From contig LNKV01000025.1 in the NCBI GenBank assembly GCA_001465935.1, forward strand, positions 329,609 through 393,608: DNA of 64,000 bases, written 5' to 3'. Position 1 is the stretch's first letter, and every line of letters begins with the position of its first letter. Source of the stretch: Clarireedia homoeocarpa. Taxonomy: Eukaryota; Ascomycota; Leotiomycetes; Helotiales; Rutstroemiaceae. A program made the translations under genes and the position numbers. This document shows, piece by piece, positions 33,701 to 46,215 of this stretch. The notes beneath the pieces were generated by a model. It was not told the origin of the DNA and ran no database searches. It was given only the letters and a program-made list of their open reading frames with translations.

Positions 33701-36563
33701 ATTTCGTACACGGAATTGACATCCAACAGATAAGATAGAGTTCTGCGAGCCAGAGCCTCAAAGGGATACTCTTTGGAGATCCAGTCTTCACGATCTGTTG
33801 TCGAAGCATTCACGTGTATCGATAGATATAGACCTTTGCAAAAATATTTGGTTCGATCGTGACGAAGGTTAGTTTGATCTTCGTTGTTGTGCCATGAGAT
33901 TCATTCATCATTTGGAGACTGGAATTGGCCAGCTGATCCCCATTGCTTCCTATTCTATCCAAGGAGCAGGAACTTCCTATCCCCACAAACACTCGCCACG
34001 ATGTTACAGTATGCCAGTCACACCCGGTCATTGGCTTCCCCTGGTGGATTCATTTCTATCTTTGGGCCCATCAGCACATGGCATGTGCAGCAAAGATACT
34101 GTATGACTTCTTCAATGCTCTGAACTGTCCTTCTCCTTTATTCTATGCATACTAGCTGCAAGCGATATGCTACTCTCCCCTCCCATGAACAAAGATTAAA
34201 ATTTTGTGCGTCTTGCCATGAACAAGGAGGGGAGAGTATGTATGCCGTATTCTGTTGCCCACTCATGTTATGTATAGTAGGCCAACCGTCACCAGAAGAC
34301 TGCATGCATAACCCTCAAACAACGGACAGGAGAGTTGGCAGCCTTACATGAAGTTCGCTGTACGATGAGGTGCATTTAAGAAACGCAATACGGTATTATG
34401 AATTTCAATTGAAGAGGGAACCTGCTTCCGAACGAACCAGCCAATTGAGTCTTGTAAGGTGCTTGAGGTTCCGCACATCGTACGAGGATAATCACATTGA
34501 AGAACCATTGCAGGAAAAACGCTTCCCCGCCACCCCCGTGTGCAGCTTCTACTTCGTACTTGACGAAAATATAACCGCATAAGAGGGGGTTCGTCCATGA
34601 AAAGGGAAAATGACAAACGGGCCCAGACAAACCTGCCTCACTTTTAGAGACCGAAGACCCTATATGGCGACTTACATATAGGATAAAAAGGGTAGGATAA
34701 GCAGCGTGCAATGGCTGGAACAAGCCTAGCCCCTTGAACCCCGACAACCGTTTCAATGATGATTGCCAAGACAGCGGTTCGAAACGATGCAGATGCTCCG
34801 AATATTTTGGTAAATTAACTGAGCTGACATGACAATATGAAATATTTTCTCACAGTTGGTATTTGAAATCTTTTCTCAAAGTTGGTAAGCTAAAATGACG
34901 GTGCAAGACTCCTGCTAAGCTACTTGCTATTCCGCCGGTGCCTCCCTTGGTGAGTGGGTACGGCGACGAAGAGCAATGAGGATATTACAGTAAAGGGAAG
35001 CTTAAGTTCGGCCGTTTTTCAACCCAAATTGCCCATGATCTGTGCAAGGTGTGCAAATGCGTGTATACACGCTGAAGATCTCTCTCAAGGTGCGTAATGC
35101 CAAGAGAGTATTGTGCCCTTTTGCCGTTTTCAGTCGTTGTTCGAAGTACTGTAGCGACTGTGCACCTCCTTCGCAACACCTCGATTGCACCATTATACGG
35201 TTGTAATAAAAATGCGCTCGTTCCATCTGGATTGAATACTATACCGTCAGTGCTTCATAACTAATTGGTAACGCCGACGACTAATACAAGCTACAATAGG
35301 ACTTGGGTCGGAAATTGCGTGATATTGTTTTTTTTTTCCAAACTATACGTAATGTACCAAGTACAGTACACTTCTAGAGCTCCCTCAATCTATAGTCTAT
35401 AGCCTACTTGCCAAACTGCACCTCCTTCACCAAATCCCTTATGAACTGTTACTACCACATCAACAAACTACCTCAGAGATCCGGGTTCCATCAATGGATT
35501 CCCGGGTTTCAGTTTATCCCTACGAAGCACCTGGGTGCCTTGGAAAACGATTGTTCCAAACTGACTAAGGCTCTACTCCAGATTACGGATGTTTCTCCTT
35601 GTCCCTTATCACCGCATTTCACATAGATTTGATTGCTCTTCGCACGCGGGACAATAAATTAAGCGGGGCTTCTAGGCCTGGCCCCGGTGAACAAGGAATG
35701 TCCGGAAATAAGTCGCCGAATGATGAGATACTGTAAGTTGATTCATGTCCATGATGGCTCGGGGTTACATGCGGACGTACTGCTGTTACGATTACTACCC
35801 ATGCAAACCCTATCACCGCGTAACGGAAACTGGAACTGGCCCCGATCGCTGTGACCGAGTGCAGGACATAGCAAAATGAAGACTCCCACCGTTTTACCAA
35901 TTCACCAGCTAAGAAGGTGGTCTTCACAGGAGCACAGAAAACCCGTATGGAATAACTTAGGAATCCTCTACAACACCGTGGGACGCCTTTGAAACGTGGA
36001 AAGTTGCCTTCCAAGTTGAACCTGTACCGATAATTCTCCACCAAGGCTTTTCTCTCGCCCCAAATCCTTCTAGATCTGTCCCTAGATCGCTACCGTCTCA
36101 GGTGCCAAATGGTCAAACGCCTGGGAGATGTTGGTGGCCGGAGCTTATTGCGCTTTCCAGCTAGCGGCTTCACCTGCCTCAGAATAATGCAGAAAAACCG
36201 GCCGCTTTCACATCATCACTGCGCAGCACGCAGCAGGAAATCACCTAAATGGTCGGCTATCACTGATGTTGTTCCGAGTTTCTCAAAATGACGACCTGCA
36301 ATACACTAACTGGTTTGTTGTGTGATATGGGGGACTGCTTGCTTAGCCGGAATAAAAGAAGGTCCGATCCCAACCACGGGACCATCATAACGTGCGGTTA
36401 TGACCCCGTGAATGCCTGAGGTATTAGAAGACGGAACTAGCCGGAGCTACCGCCCCAACGTTTTGACCTCCAGCTCACAAGTCAAACCCTCCACCAGCGA
36501 ACATATCCCCCGTCCCGGCAGTGGGTAACTCTTTCTCCGCCCAATAACGTTAGAAGCAGATAC
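30782..36563. other. 5.8 kb gene-free stretch
   Basis: The longest stretch here without a supported gene. Every open frame is under about 145 codons, frames overlap on both strands, and none shows a domain or plausible splice partners. Only short structured pieces stand out, such as the hairpin at 34171-34238. It may hold decayed repeats, but I could not recognise a transposase, reverse transcriptase or long terminal repeat. Confidence 0.55.
34171..34238. repeat. Small inverted repeat with internal direct repeat
   Basis: A perfect 13-bp inverted repeat (tactctcccctcc at 34171-34183, ggaggggagagta at 34226-34238) encloses two copies of ccatgaacaa (34183-34192 and 34216-34225). The layout is symmetric and MITE-like, but only 68 bases long. 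Confidence 0.75.
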
Positions 36564-38738
36564 ATGAATTACTTGCTTACCATCGGACGCAGCGTCATCA
36601 CATCTGCATATCACCGAGGAGTCAGCGGCCAGACCAGAGCAACAATACGCAAGATGGTCACTATCAACATGCCACGTGATCCAAACACGCTATCCAATTA
36701 TAACAATTGGAAGACGAAGCATACAATTGCTGATTTGGCTATCGACTTCAAGAAGCAGTGTGTTCATGGCACTGTGACTCTTCATCTAGAGTCTATCACG
36801 GACAAGGAATCTGAGGAGATTGTCCTCGATACCAGCTTCGTTGATGTACAATCCGTCACAGTTGATGGGAGCAAGAGCGATGAGTGGATTGTCAAAGAGC
36901 GTTTTGAGCCGTACGGGAGCCCTCTGGCGGTTAAAATCCCTGGAGGGGCAGTAAAAGGTGCCATCGTTGTCCTTGGCATCACAATCGCAACAACCGAAAA
37001 ATGTACCGCGCTGCAGTGGCTCACACCGGCGCAAACATCCAATAAGAAGTTCCCCTACATGTTTTCGCAGTGCCAGGCTATTCACAACCGTTCTATCTTC
37101 CCTTGCCAGGACACACCCGATGTAAAGAGCACGTACGACTTCCGCATTCGTTCTCCTTTGCCCGTGGTTGCTAGTGGATTGCCAACCGGAGCAAGCTCTT
37201 TTGTGCATGGGCAGGATGGAGAGCCGGGTACTCTACTTTATTCTTTCTCTCAGGAGATCCCTATACCAGCTTATCTCTTTGCTTTAGCGTCCGGGGATCT
37301 AGCTACTGCTTCTATTGGACCACGCTCACTCGTTGTGACTGGCCCTGAAGAACTTGCCGATGCTAAGTGGGAATTTGAAAATGATATGGAAAGCTTCATT
37401 CAGGCTGCCGAGGGCATTGTCTTCCCCTATGAATGGACACAGTACAATGTCCTCGTTCTACCACCCAGTTTTCCCTACGGAGGGATGGAGAACCCCATAA
37501 CTACCAGCGTTACACCAACTTTAATCAGTGGAGACAGACAAAACGTCGATGTCATTGCTCACGAGCTAAGCCATAGTTGGAGCGGTAACTTGGTATCCAA
37601 TGCTAGTTGGGAACATTTGTAAGTATCTGCTTATCTTTCATCCTACAGATTACACATCTTGTTGAGTCATAAGTGCTAAGTGATGCTCGTAGCTGGTTAA
37701 ACGAAGGGTGGACAATCTACCTGGAGAGACGTATCATAGCGGCCATTCATGGTGAACCATTCCGTGACTTCTCTTCGATAATAGGCTGGAAGGCTCTAGG
37801 TGATTAAAATTCCGCTAAAGTCACATACACTCGGAACTAACTTGATCGCAGAGGATTCCGTGAACTTTTATGGTGCTGATCATGAGTTCACTAAGCTCAT
37901 TGTTGATCTCAAAGGTAAAGACCCAGACGATGCATTCAGCAGCGTTCCATACGAGAAAGTAAGTTGATACAATGGTTCTATATGGCTATCGCCCATCTAA
38001 CATTTCTAGGGCTTCCATTTCCTCTACTACCTTGAAAATCTTGTCGGAAAATCCACCTGGGATAAATTCATTCCTCACTACTTCAAAACTTGGTCAAAGA
38101 AATCCCTTGACTCCTACGAGTTCAAATCTACCCTTCTGGATTTCTTCGCTTCAGATGAAAATGCATCAAAAGCTCTATCGTCTGTTGACTGGGATACTTG
38201 GTTTTACAAGCCAGGTCTACCGCCCAAGCCAAAGTTTGATACAAGCATGGTCGATGAATGCTACGCTCTTGCGAAGAAATGGGTATCTCCCGTAAGCACT
38301 CTCCTATATACCAGGCTGCTAATACCATCAGCTGACTTCATACAGGACTATACTCCCTCCTTAAAAGACATCTCCGGTTGGACTGCAAACCAAATGATCG
38401 TCTTCCTTCAACAAGTCCAACTCTTCTCCAAGCCACTTTCGCCCTCGCAAAGTCGTCTAATGGGCGAAACTTACAAGCTGCTAGATACCCGCAATGCTGA
38501 ACTCAGCTCTCGATACTTCGGTATTGGGCTCGTAGCAAAGGACGAAAGCGTTTATCAACCCACCGCGGATCTATTAGGTAAGGTCGGCAGAATGAAGTTC
38601 GTGAGAACCCTGTATAGAAAGCTTGCGGTTGCGGACAGGAAGTTGGCTCTGGAGACTTTCGAGAAGAATAGGGACTTCTATCATCCGATCTGTAAAGCAC
38701 AGGTTGAGAAGGATTTAAAGGATAGCGAGGAGAAATGA
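36564..38738 (+). CDS. LAP2: Leukotriene A-4 hydrolase / M1 aminopeptidase, 647 aa
   Basis: Five exons in phase: 36564-37618, 37693-37799, 37852-37958, 38010-38291, 38346-38738. It carries every M1 hallmark: the substrate-gripping GGMEN (YGGMENPITT), the zinc motif HELSHSW...NEGWT (HEXXH with the third ligand Glu 18 residues on; an intron falls between them), and the catalytic-Tyr region PYEKGFHFLYYLENLVG. It ends with the LTA4H-type C-terminal helical domain (WVSP...LVAKDESVYQPTADLLGK; RTLYRKLAVADRKLALETF). The family has epoxide hydrolase plus aminopeptidase activity; the fungal enzymes act mostly as aminopeptidases. The first 30 residues (MNYLLTIGRSVITSAYHRG...) look like a mitochondrial presequence, and a second ATG at 36654 would give the usual cytosolic form. 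The symbol follows the yeast orthologue. Confidence 0.93.
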
Positions 38739-39792
38739 GTTATGAGAATGATGATGGATGGTAAAGCATTCGATTTTGCGGTTATGTTGGGTGCATAGCG
38801 GTTGCATGTATATATGATCATCGGTACATCAGCGCTCATTAGCATTAGCATTGGCATTGGCATCAGTCAAAATAGCATACCCACTCAAATTCAACCCTTT
38901 AAATTCTCGCATCAACTCTTCGATTCTACCGACCATCCTAAGAAAGCCACAAGCCACACCAAAACCGCATCCGGTGTTTGAAATCCCCCCTCCCATCAAA
39001 CCCCGCGGAGTCTGAAGAAAGGAAGGGAGAGGAGGAATTCAATGATAATCTCAATAGGCTACTCCGAAGTCCCCGCTACATACCCACCCCTCTGAAAGAT
39101 GGCTCCTTAGCATTTCCATAGGTAGCTATGATACGATATGATATGATATAGCTGACTGCATATCCATTCATTCATTCATTCATCCATTCATTCATTCATC
39201 CATTCATTCATTCACCGATTCGTGCGCAGACAGCAACGGGAAAGAGGTGTTATGATCTGATCCTCATGATTTTGTAATCATAATATAATTTCAGACACCG
39301 GACCCCCGCATTTTTTGGGGGGGCATTCCAGAATTATGCTGTCCTGTCCTGTATTGTGCTGTGCTGTGATGTGATGTGGTGGGGGACTTGGGATGAATGG
39401 GTAAGTAAGTAAGTAAGTAATCAGTATGCATGCATGCATGCATGGGGTTCGTGGGACTTGAATACTTATACTTACTCGCTGAGTTGATTTGATTTGATTT
39501 GATTTGATCGGATTGATGAGCAGATTTCGGGATTTGAAAAATTGGAAAGAGGGAGTTGGTGCATGGACTGATGGATGGATTGATGGATGGATGGATGGGA
39601 AGATGGGAAGATGAGAGAGGAAGGAAGATTGTGCATGTCATCTTGTTTTATATATATATTGGAGGTTGAAATTCGAATAAACACTCACTCACAATGGTTT
39701 TCGGTGCTGATCAGGTACTTGAGATCTCGTCTGTTGTTTGAACGGAAATATTATACATACATACACACATACTACAGGCATATCAGATCAAA
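38739..39792. other. Intergenic, microsatellite-rich
   Basis: No gene supported. Holds arrays of cattcattcatccattc (39162-39213), gtaagtaa and gcatgcat (39402-39443), and ttgatttgattt (39484-39506). The frames on either strand translate these repeats. Confidence 0.6.
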
Positions 39793-40847
39793 ATGACAGA
39801 CCCGAGTGCTGCGTGCTGTAAAGGCAAACCGATCCACATGCATGGCCCCGAAGCGGAGCTCAAGGGCGAATTCCAGGAATTCGATGGTCTAAAAACCTGT
39901 ATGTCATAACCATCCATCCCCTTATCTCCACTCCCTCACCTCACCTCCCCCTCCCCTAGATGTCGTCGGCCCCCCAACCGCAACCTCCGCCCTCCTCGTC
40001 ATCTACGACATCTTCGGCTTCTGGACGCAGACTCTCCACGGCATGGACACCCTCTCCCTCACCGCTACCAGCTCCTCCCCAGCGGGACTCAAGCTCTTCG
40101 CGCCTGACTGGTTCGACGGCGCCGAAGCCGACATCTCCTACTGGCCTGCCGACACCGATGACAAATTGAAGTACATTAAAGGGTATTTCGCCACGCATGC
40201 GGATCCCGGGAAGACTTTAAAGAGGATGGTAAGTGTGATGGAGGCTATTAGGGGGAGGGAGGAATATAAGGGGATTGAGAGGTGGGGAATTGCGGGATAT
40301 TGTTGGGGTGGGAAGGTATGTATGAGTCTAGAGTATACACTTCATGCATGGATGGATATCCCGCGAATTGATTGGGAGCCAAATGGCCGCATGTTAACAG
40401 CTGTTTGATGGCGTGAAGATTGTAACATTAGCTTCGCAAGAAGGAACGATATTTAAGGCAGGAGCGCAGACGCATCCTTCTCTGGTGGAGCCGGAAGATG
40501 CGAAGCTGGTGACTATTCCGCAGATCGTGCTGCCCAGTATGGATGAGGACCCTGAAGTACGAATCACTCAACTCCTTGCGTGGACATTGGGTCGGGATAG
40601 GCTGCTGATTCACCGTGTGTAGCAAATGGCCGCCTACGAGGAGAACTTGAAGGTAGAGAAATACTTTGAGCGTTTTGCTGATCAGGTCCATGGGTGGATG
40701 TCGTCAAAGTATGATATTGGGTTCTTCTCCATCTGTGTGCAGGGTCTTGCTAACATGCATAGGGGTGATCTCGAAAATCCGAGAACTCGTGAAGCATTTT
40801 ATCGTGGATATGAACTATGGAGCAATTTCTTTGCCAAACACTTGTAG
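39793..40847 (+). CDS. Dienelactone hydrolase family protein, 262 aa
   Basis: Five exons in phase: 39793-39898, 39960-40315, 40401-40556, 40623-40708, 40763-40847. The alpha/beta-hydrolase fold of the DLH family is clear. The entry strand is ALLVIYDIFGFWTQTLHG, with LKLFAPDWFDG after it. The nucleophile elbow GIAGYCWGGK has Cys in place of Ser. After it come KAGAQTHPSLV and a likely acid-loop region (LPSMDEDPE). The catalytic His is in FADQVHGWMSSKGD. The start MTDPSAACCKGKPIHMHGPE is typical of fungal members (yeast Aim2-like). DLH enzymes open lactones of catechol breakdown, but many fungal homologues have no proven substrate. No signal peptide, so cytosolic. Confidence 0.9.
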
Positions 40848-41012
40848 AGAGTATAAGATCGAAACTCTTTCTTGGGTATCCTTTCTAGCAATTAGTTATA
40901 CTACACTTAATGACGCTCTTGTGACTTGCGCCGACCCTCGAAGAATAATTCTGAATGCCGTGAGGCCCGGACTACCAACCTATTCTGTCCACCTTAAATT
41001 TCCCATATCTTG

Positions 41013-41835
41013 CTACCAACCACCTAATCGTCTCAAAGCTACATTGCTCAATATCCTTCCCTCCGCTCCAACTACTCCCTTCCCCTCCAATTTCTCCCCA
41101 TTCCCTGTTACTAACTGCGTACAAACTTCCCCAAAATTCCTCGTTGGCGTTATCCAATCTCTTTGCAGCCCCTTGATCAGAGGAACCAGCGCAAAGGTCG
41201 CCATCTTCATCATCATGGACTTTTTTGGCACAAATTCCGCTATCTCCTGATGTTCGCTGGAATCGACTGCTCCTGGCCGCACATTTATCACTCGAAGATT
41301 ATCGTACTCGGGTTGCGAAGACAGAGCAATGAGATCAGCCTCAGCTTGCCCTTTGATCGTGCTAAACATTGGAGTCATAGCGGATGGTGTCTGGGTCGCG
41401 CCTTCACCGGAAACATAGATGAACTTAAAGGGCGAAGGGCGCCTCAGTGAGGCGAAGGATTGAGCAGCGCGCATGGTGTATGTATGGGTTATCTCTTTGT
41501 AAGTCCTGTAGCACCAAAGATTTGATCAGCCGGTGCATTCGTGGTTGCATGAACACTGCAATAGAAAAATAAGATACGTACTCTCGGTCCATGCCCGCAG
41601 ATGAAATTCCCAGTGCCCATACACAACCCTCCGCATCTTTCAATTGTTCTAGCACGCTTTCAGGATAATTGGTGAAGTCTTGATGGATTATCACATGCGC
41701 TTTAGTGTGATTCTCCGCTTGGGGAACGGGTCGGCGGGAAAGAATACTGAGTTTGGTGATAGAGGGGCTGGTAAGCATAGTTTGGAGGACGCCGGAGCCG
41801 ACAAGGCCAGTTGCGCCGGTTAGGATAATATGCAT
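41013..41835 (-). CDS. NAD(P)-binding Rossmann-fold protein, 248 aa
   Basis: Two exons on the minus strand, 41835-41582 and 41505-41013, in phase. The N-terminus is a dinucleotide-binding motif (MHIILTGATGLVGSGVLQTM, TGxxGxxG). It is followed by ITKLSILSRRPVPQ and a strand that would end the cofactor site (CVWALGISSAGMDRE). Exon 2 carries FKFIYVSGEGATQ, a possible atypical active-site position, then MFSTIKGQAEADLIALSSQ (the K of a YxxxK-like site without a clear Tyr) and LRVINVRPGAVDSSEHQEI. It is an atypical SDR / NmrA-like protein that may be redox-inactive or act on an unknown substrate. It converges on the DLH gene with only about 165 bases between. Confidence 0.82.
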
Positions 41836-43617
41836 TTTTGTTATCTGAAGCGTTTAAGCTTGGGAACGGGGGATTATGGGGGAAAGAGGGAACAGAAGTG
41901 AAGAGAAGAAGACAATAACATCTTGGACCGGTGGTTATATCAGATTCTTATAGGGATCAGTTGAATCACGGAGGCTTTTCTGGCTTGGAATCGTTGACAA
42001 GTCTGACGGACATAACTAACAATTTGTTTAACGCGGCCGCTCGCTCACGCACTACGCGGACTAGCGGGCGACGCATTCGGCCGAATATTTGCTTGGTGTC
42101 AGCAGTCTGCATGCCTTCATGCCTACAGTATTGTTTCTGGACATGGGAAATGATGGATTTCGGATATTGTGCGAGTCGAGGCCCCTATCTCCGCAACCCA
42201 GGTTCGAGTTGAACTGGTATCAAGTCAATCCCTATCAACCATTATTGTAGGACAAGAGTTAACTTATGCTAGCGATTCCAATTATGTTTCTTACTACGCT
42301 GAGTATTTGTCCGTAGCAATACATCTCCATCGTATCATACACGTCCGCATCAGGGTACCTTGGACATGCTACAAAGGATGGCAATTCATCTGGGTAGATT
42401 TGTGGGAAGAACTTCAGACCAGCAAAGTCTAGCCAGAGAGTGGTTTGCATACGAACTCCACAGTCCCGAGAGTAAGCAGAGCAGTCTTGTGGTTCTGCAT
42501 AGGACATGCTAGTCGACGGGGGTTGACTACAACGATTCCCATTCACCGGACCAAAAGCCTGGTAGTATATATCCAACCTCGTGCCTTTACTTCTATTCAT
42601 GCTACTTCCTCGAAAGACACACATGAGAAGACATACTATTCCACCATGATAGCTGTAAACATGGCTGCGGTCCAGTCAATGGGAAAACACTTTTCCCACC
42701 CTGGTGTTTGGTGTATGAGGTTTGGAAGGAGATGTAATTGATAAACGACCAAGACTTCATAACTGTAGGCTGTAGGGATTTGTGTGGGCGCTTACTTGAG
42801 CATAGGGCCAGGTGGGCTGGGTTTGGATTTTTGTTACCCTCACTACACAGAAACATCATCCTTCTCGACTTTGCTCCTGTAACTACGCACAGCATTGGGC
42901 CTTTTGGAGTGCGGCTGCGAAAGTCTCTTTTGAATTCAATTGCTTTCCGTGAATTCCACCTTCTTGAACTGGAACAGATATCGTCCTGGCGAAGCTGGAA
43001 TCAGTCCCTCCAATTTAGCCTGGAGCTTTAGCGTTATGCGCACCATGGAGACATTTTTCAGGCACTGCGGGGTGAACGATTCCAGGCACATCGCTACCCA
43101 TTATGGGACCTACCCATGATGGGACCTCGGACAGAATGGATCTCACTGACTTGCAGCAAATTCGAATTCCCCTATAGGGAAGCGTGGTAACCAGCGGAGT
43201 AATGATCAGGCGTCAATATAAATACAATTCATTGGAGCGCAAAATGAGGAACGAGATGATCTGCCGAGTATGCGAGATGGTACTCTTCGTATCTGGGCAG
43301 GTCTCTCTTGCAGTCCTACCCCTCTCACTCAGGGCAATACGCAACGGAGATTCTGATGTCGCTATCTGTGTCTTGGCTGGTCATGCATCAAATCCTGGCT
43401 GCCCAATATGCGTCTACTGAGTGTTATATCATATGATTATGACATACGTTGAACGGGGTTGGGTACAGTACAAGTGCCGGAAAAATCACAGGAATCCTGA
43501 GACTGCACCGAGGTACTTAGATGTCAACCTCTATGCTCTACAATTATCTAGTATAAATCGTCGCGTCTCCTTTGAATTGCGATAGCTTGCCACTTGAATC
43601 AATTCTTATCTCTCAAT
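41836..43617. other. 1.8 kb without a supported gene
   Basis: The promoter of the Rossmann-fold gene lies at the left and that of the GH51 gene at the right. In between are overlapping frames of about 80-120 codons on both strands. The longest, 42259-42624 minus, is Cys/Tyr-rich but matches nothing I recognise. Confidence 0.45.
43552..43558 (+). promoter_or_regulatory. TATA-box-like element of the GH51 gene
   Basis: TATAAAT in tagtataaatcg, 60 bases before the ATG at 43618. Confidence 0.4.
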
Positions 43618-45834
43618 ATGGGTTCTCGAGGTCTCCTCCGAGGCTTGGCTTGCATTTCTCTGCTTCTTGTTAAGTTTACATCTGCAGCTACGTTGACAGT
43701 CTCAACTACAGGCGGAAATGCATCTAGTCCACTCTTGTATGGTTTAATGTTTGAGGTATGACGCCCAACATCAGTGCATTACCCAAGCTAACTAGCTAAA
43801 TAGGACATTAACAACTCAGGTACTTGCATTACCTTACATGGTGGCATTTCTAATATCCTTCAGGTGATGGCGGGGTTCACGGCCAGTTACTGCGAAACAA
43901 CGGATTCCAAGGAAATAACCCAGGGTTAACAGCATATGCTGCTGTCGGCGGGGTCACTCTCTCGGTGGATACAGCAAATCCACTTTCATCGGCTCTACCA
44001 CGTTCTTTGAAGGTCACAGTCCCGTCAGGGACGAGCGGCCAAGTTGGGTTTACTAACGCAGGCTATCTTGGAGTTCCAGTAAACACTGATACCTATGCGA
44101 ACTATTTCTGGATGAAAGGGGCTTACTCTGGGAGCATCACTTTATCACTCGTTGGCGCTTCGAGTGGCACAGTCTATGCCACCAAGACAATTACAGTGAA
44201 CAGCAACTCTAGCTCATTCACCTATTATGAGACCACATATACTTCTTCCCAGGCTCCAGACGGAAATAATGTATGGAAATTGACCTTCAATGGAGCAACA
44301 GTTGCCGGTAGTGCGCTGTACTTCGGCTTACCACAGTTATTTCCAGTTACCTATCATGCGAGGTATAAATGACACTCAGTTATAGATATGTAGACTCGCT
44401 AACTAGATCAGATACAATGGCATTCGAAACGACGTAGGATTATTCCTCGAGCAAATAAAACCTTCTTTCCTTCGCTTTCCTGGCGGGAACAACCTGTAAG
44501 ATTACGACCTATTCTTGTGATCTCACTTTACTTACATTAAGTCAGAGAAGGATCGTCACCTGGTAACAGATGGAAGTGGAACGAGACAATAGGTCCTGTC
44601 GTGAACAGACCTGGTCGTCAAGGTATCTTGTATTCTTATACTTTTTACGTTGGTAGTGCTAAGCATATCTCCAGGGGACTGGGGTTATCCTAATACTGAT
44701 GCGCTTGGTAAGTGACGCTGCGTAAAAATGGTTATTATAAAACGTATGCTAACAGCTGCGGCAGGCTTAATGGAATATCTGCAATGGTGTACAGATATGA
44801 ACATGACCCCCGTCCTTGCGGTTTGGTCGGGTCTTTCACTCTCTGGTGGAGGTGTTCTCTCTGGCTCTGCTCTAACACCTTACGTCAACGACGTAATGGA
44901 TGAACTGGAGTTTCTTCTTGGCGCGACAACCACCAAATACGGCGCGCTTCGCGCATCTTACGGGCATTCCGCGCCCTATTCAATACCATTCATCGAAGTT
45001 GGCAACGAAGATAATGTCAGCGGCGGTTGCGGAACATATGCCTCGAGATTTACCGCCTTCTACAATGCCATTCATGCTAAATACCCTTCCATTACTGTTA
45101 TAGCCTCCACATCCCAAGCATCATGTCTTCCCAACCCACTTCCAGCCGGCGTCTGGACCGATACTCACCACTATAGCTCGCCCAATGGATTCGTTTCTCT
45201 ATTCAATGAATGGGACAACGTTGCCCGTGGTAATGGGTTTGGAGTCTTCGTTGGCGAGTACGCCACCACATCCGATAACAGCGGAGCCACAACATACTGG
45301 TCTACAGTTCAGGGCGCCGTGGCGGAAGCTGTCTACATGATCGGCATGGAGCGAAATTCCGATCTAGTCAAGATGGCATCATACGCACCTCTGTTTGAAC
45401 ACTTTGACATGGCTGAATGGTCACCCGACCTGGCCGGTCTTAACGCCGATCCCGGATCACTCACTGGAAGCGCAAGCTACTATGTACAACTGCTCTTCTC
45501 AACTCATCGCGGAAGTACAATCCGGCCGGTAACATCGGACGTAAACTTCGGGCCGTTGTATTGGGTCGCCAGTAGCACCACGGCTGGCGTCTACTATGTT
45601 AAGATTGCAAACTATGGAACTACCACGCAAAATGTCACAGTCACTATCCCGGGGGCAACTGGGGCGAGTTCAAACGCGGCTTTGGTAACATTTACAGGAC
45701 CCGCAACGGCAAGTAACTACCCGTTGCAGGTCACTCTGCAGCCTGTTACATCTACGGTGACAGGAAGTGCTACTGGTGGCTGGACGTTCAATGTCCCGGG
45801 ATACGGTGTGGCAGTTTTGACTGTCACTACATAG
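43618..45834 (+). CDS. abfA: Secreted GH51 alpha-L-arabinofuranosidase, 638 aa
   Basis: Seven exons in phase: 43618-43755, 43804-43819 (16 nt), 43864-44362, 44412-44495, 44546-44622, 44675-44707 (33 nt), 44765-45834. A signal peptide (MGSRGLLRGLACISLLLVKF, then TSA) leads into the GH51 start SSPLLYGLMFEDINNSGDGG. A beta-sandwich insert follows (residues ~80-225). The (beta/alpha)8 barrel carries FLRFPGGNNLEGSSPGNRW, the acid/base IPFIEVGNEDN (Glu of GNE) and the likely nucleophile in GVFVGEYATTSDN. The C-terminal beta domain ends VPGYGVAVLTVTT. GH51 enzymes release terminal arabinose from arabinan, arabinoxylan and arabinogalactan. Its neighbours (esterase, galactose oxidase) suggest plant-wall hemicellulose or pectin use. 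The symbol is by analogy to Aspergillus AbfA. Confidence 0.93.
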
Positions 45835-46215
45835 GTAGTGGATCACGTAACACATATGCTACACGTCGAACCCTAATCACTAGAAAGCCATCTAATGAGA
45901 ACTACTATGATGACTCACAATTCACGGATACCACATAAATGCCTATTTCCTTGAGCTGTTTCTCTATCATGACAATTCCCTGGTATACTTCAACCATACT
46001 TCAATTATGCCTCTCTAGTTGATTTCACGCATTCAACGACCTGATTGCAACTGCTGACTGCAAAAACCTGACACGCTTACTAAAATTAGAGTGAGGAGGT
46101 CGAATGTGGCAGTTAATGAGGGTAACACGACCGGTAGTATAGTGAATCAATATTACGATTTTCAGCAATCAATTGACCTTCGATTCTACAAGCCTAAGCA
46201 TTTTTCGCTTTTCCA
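45835..46215. other. Spacer between convergent genes
   Basis: About 380 bases, A/T-rich, containing the presumed 3' ends of the GH51 and carboxylesterase genes. Nothing else seen. Confidence 0.6.

Noticed and set aside
30782..36563. Possible retrotransposon in the gene-free stretch.
   Set aside because: No reverse transcriptase, integrase or protease motif, no LTR pair and no strong TpA excess seen by eye; a computed RIP index would be needed.
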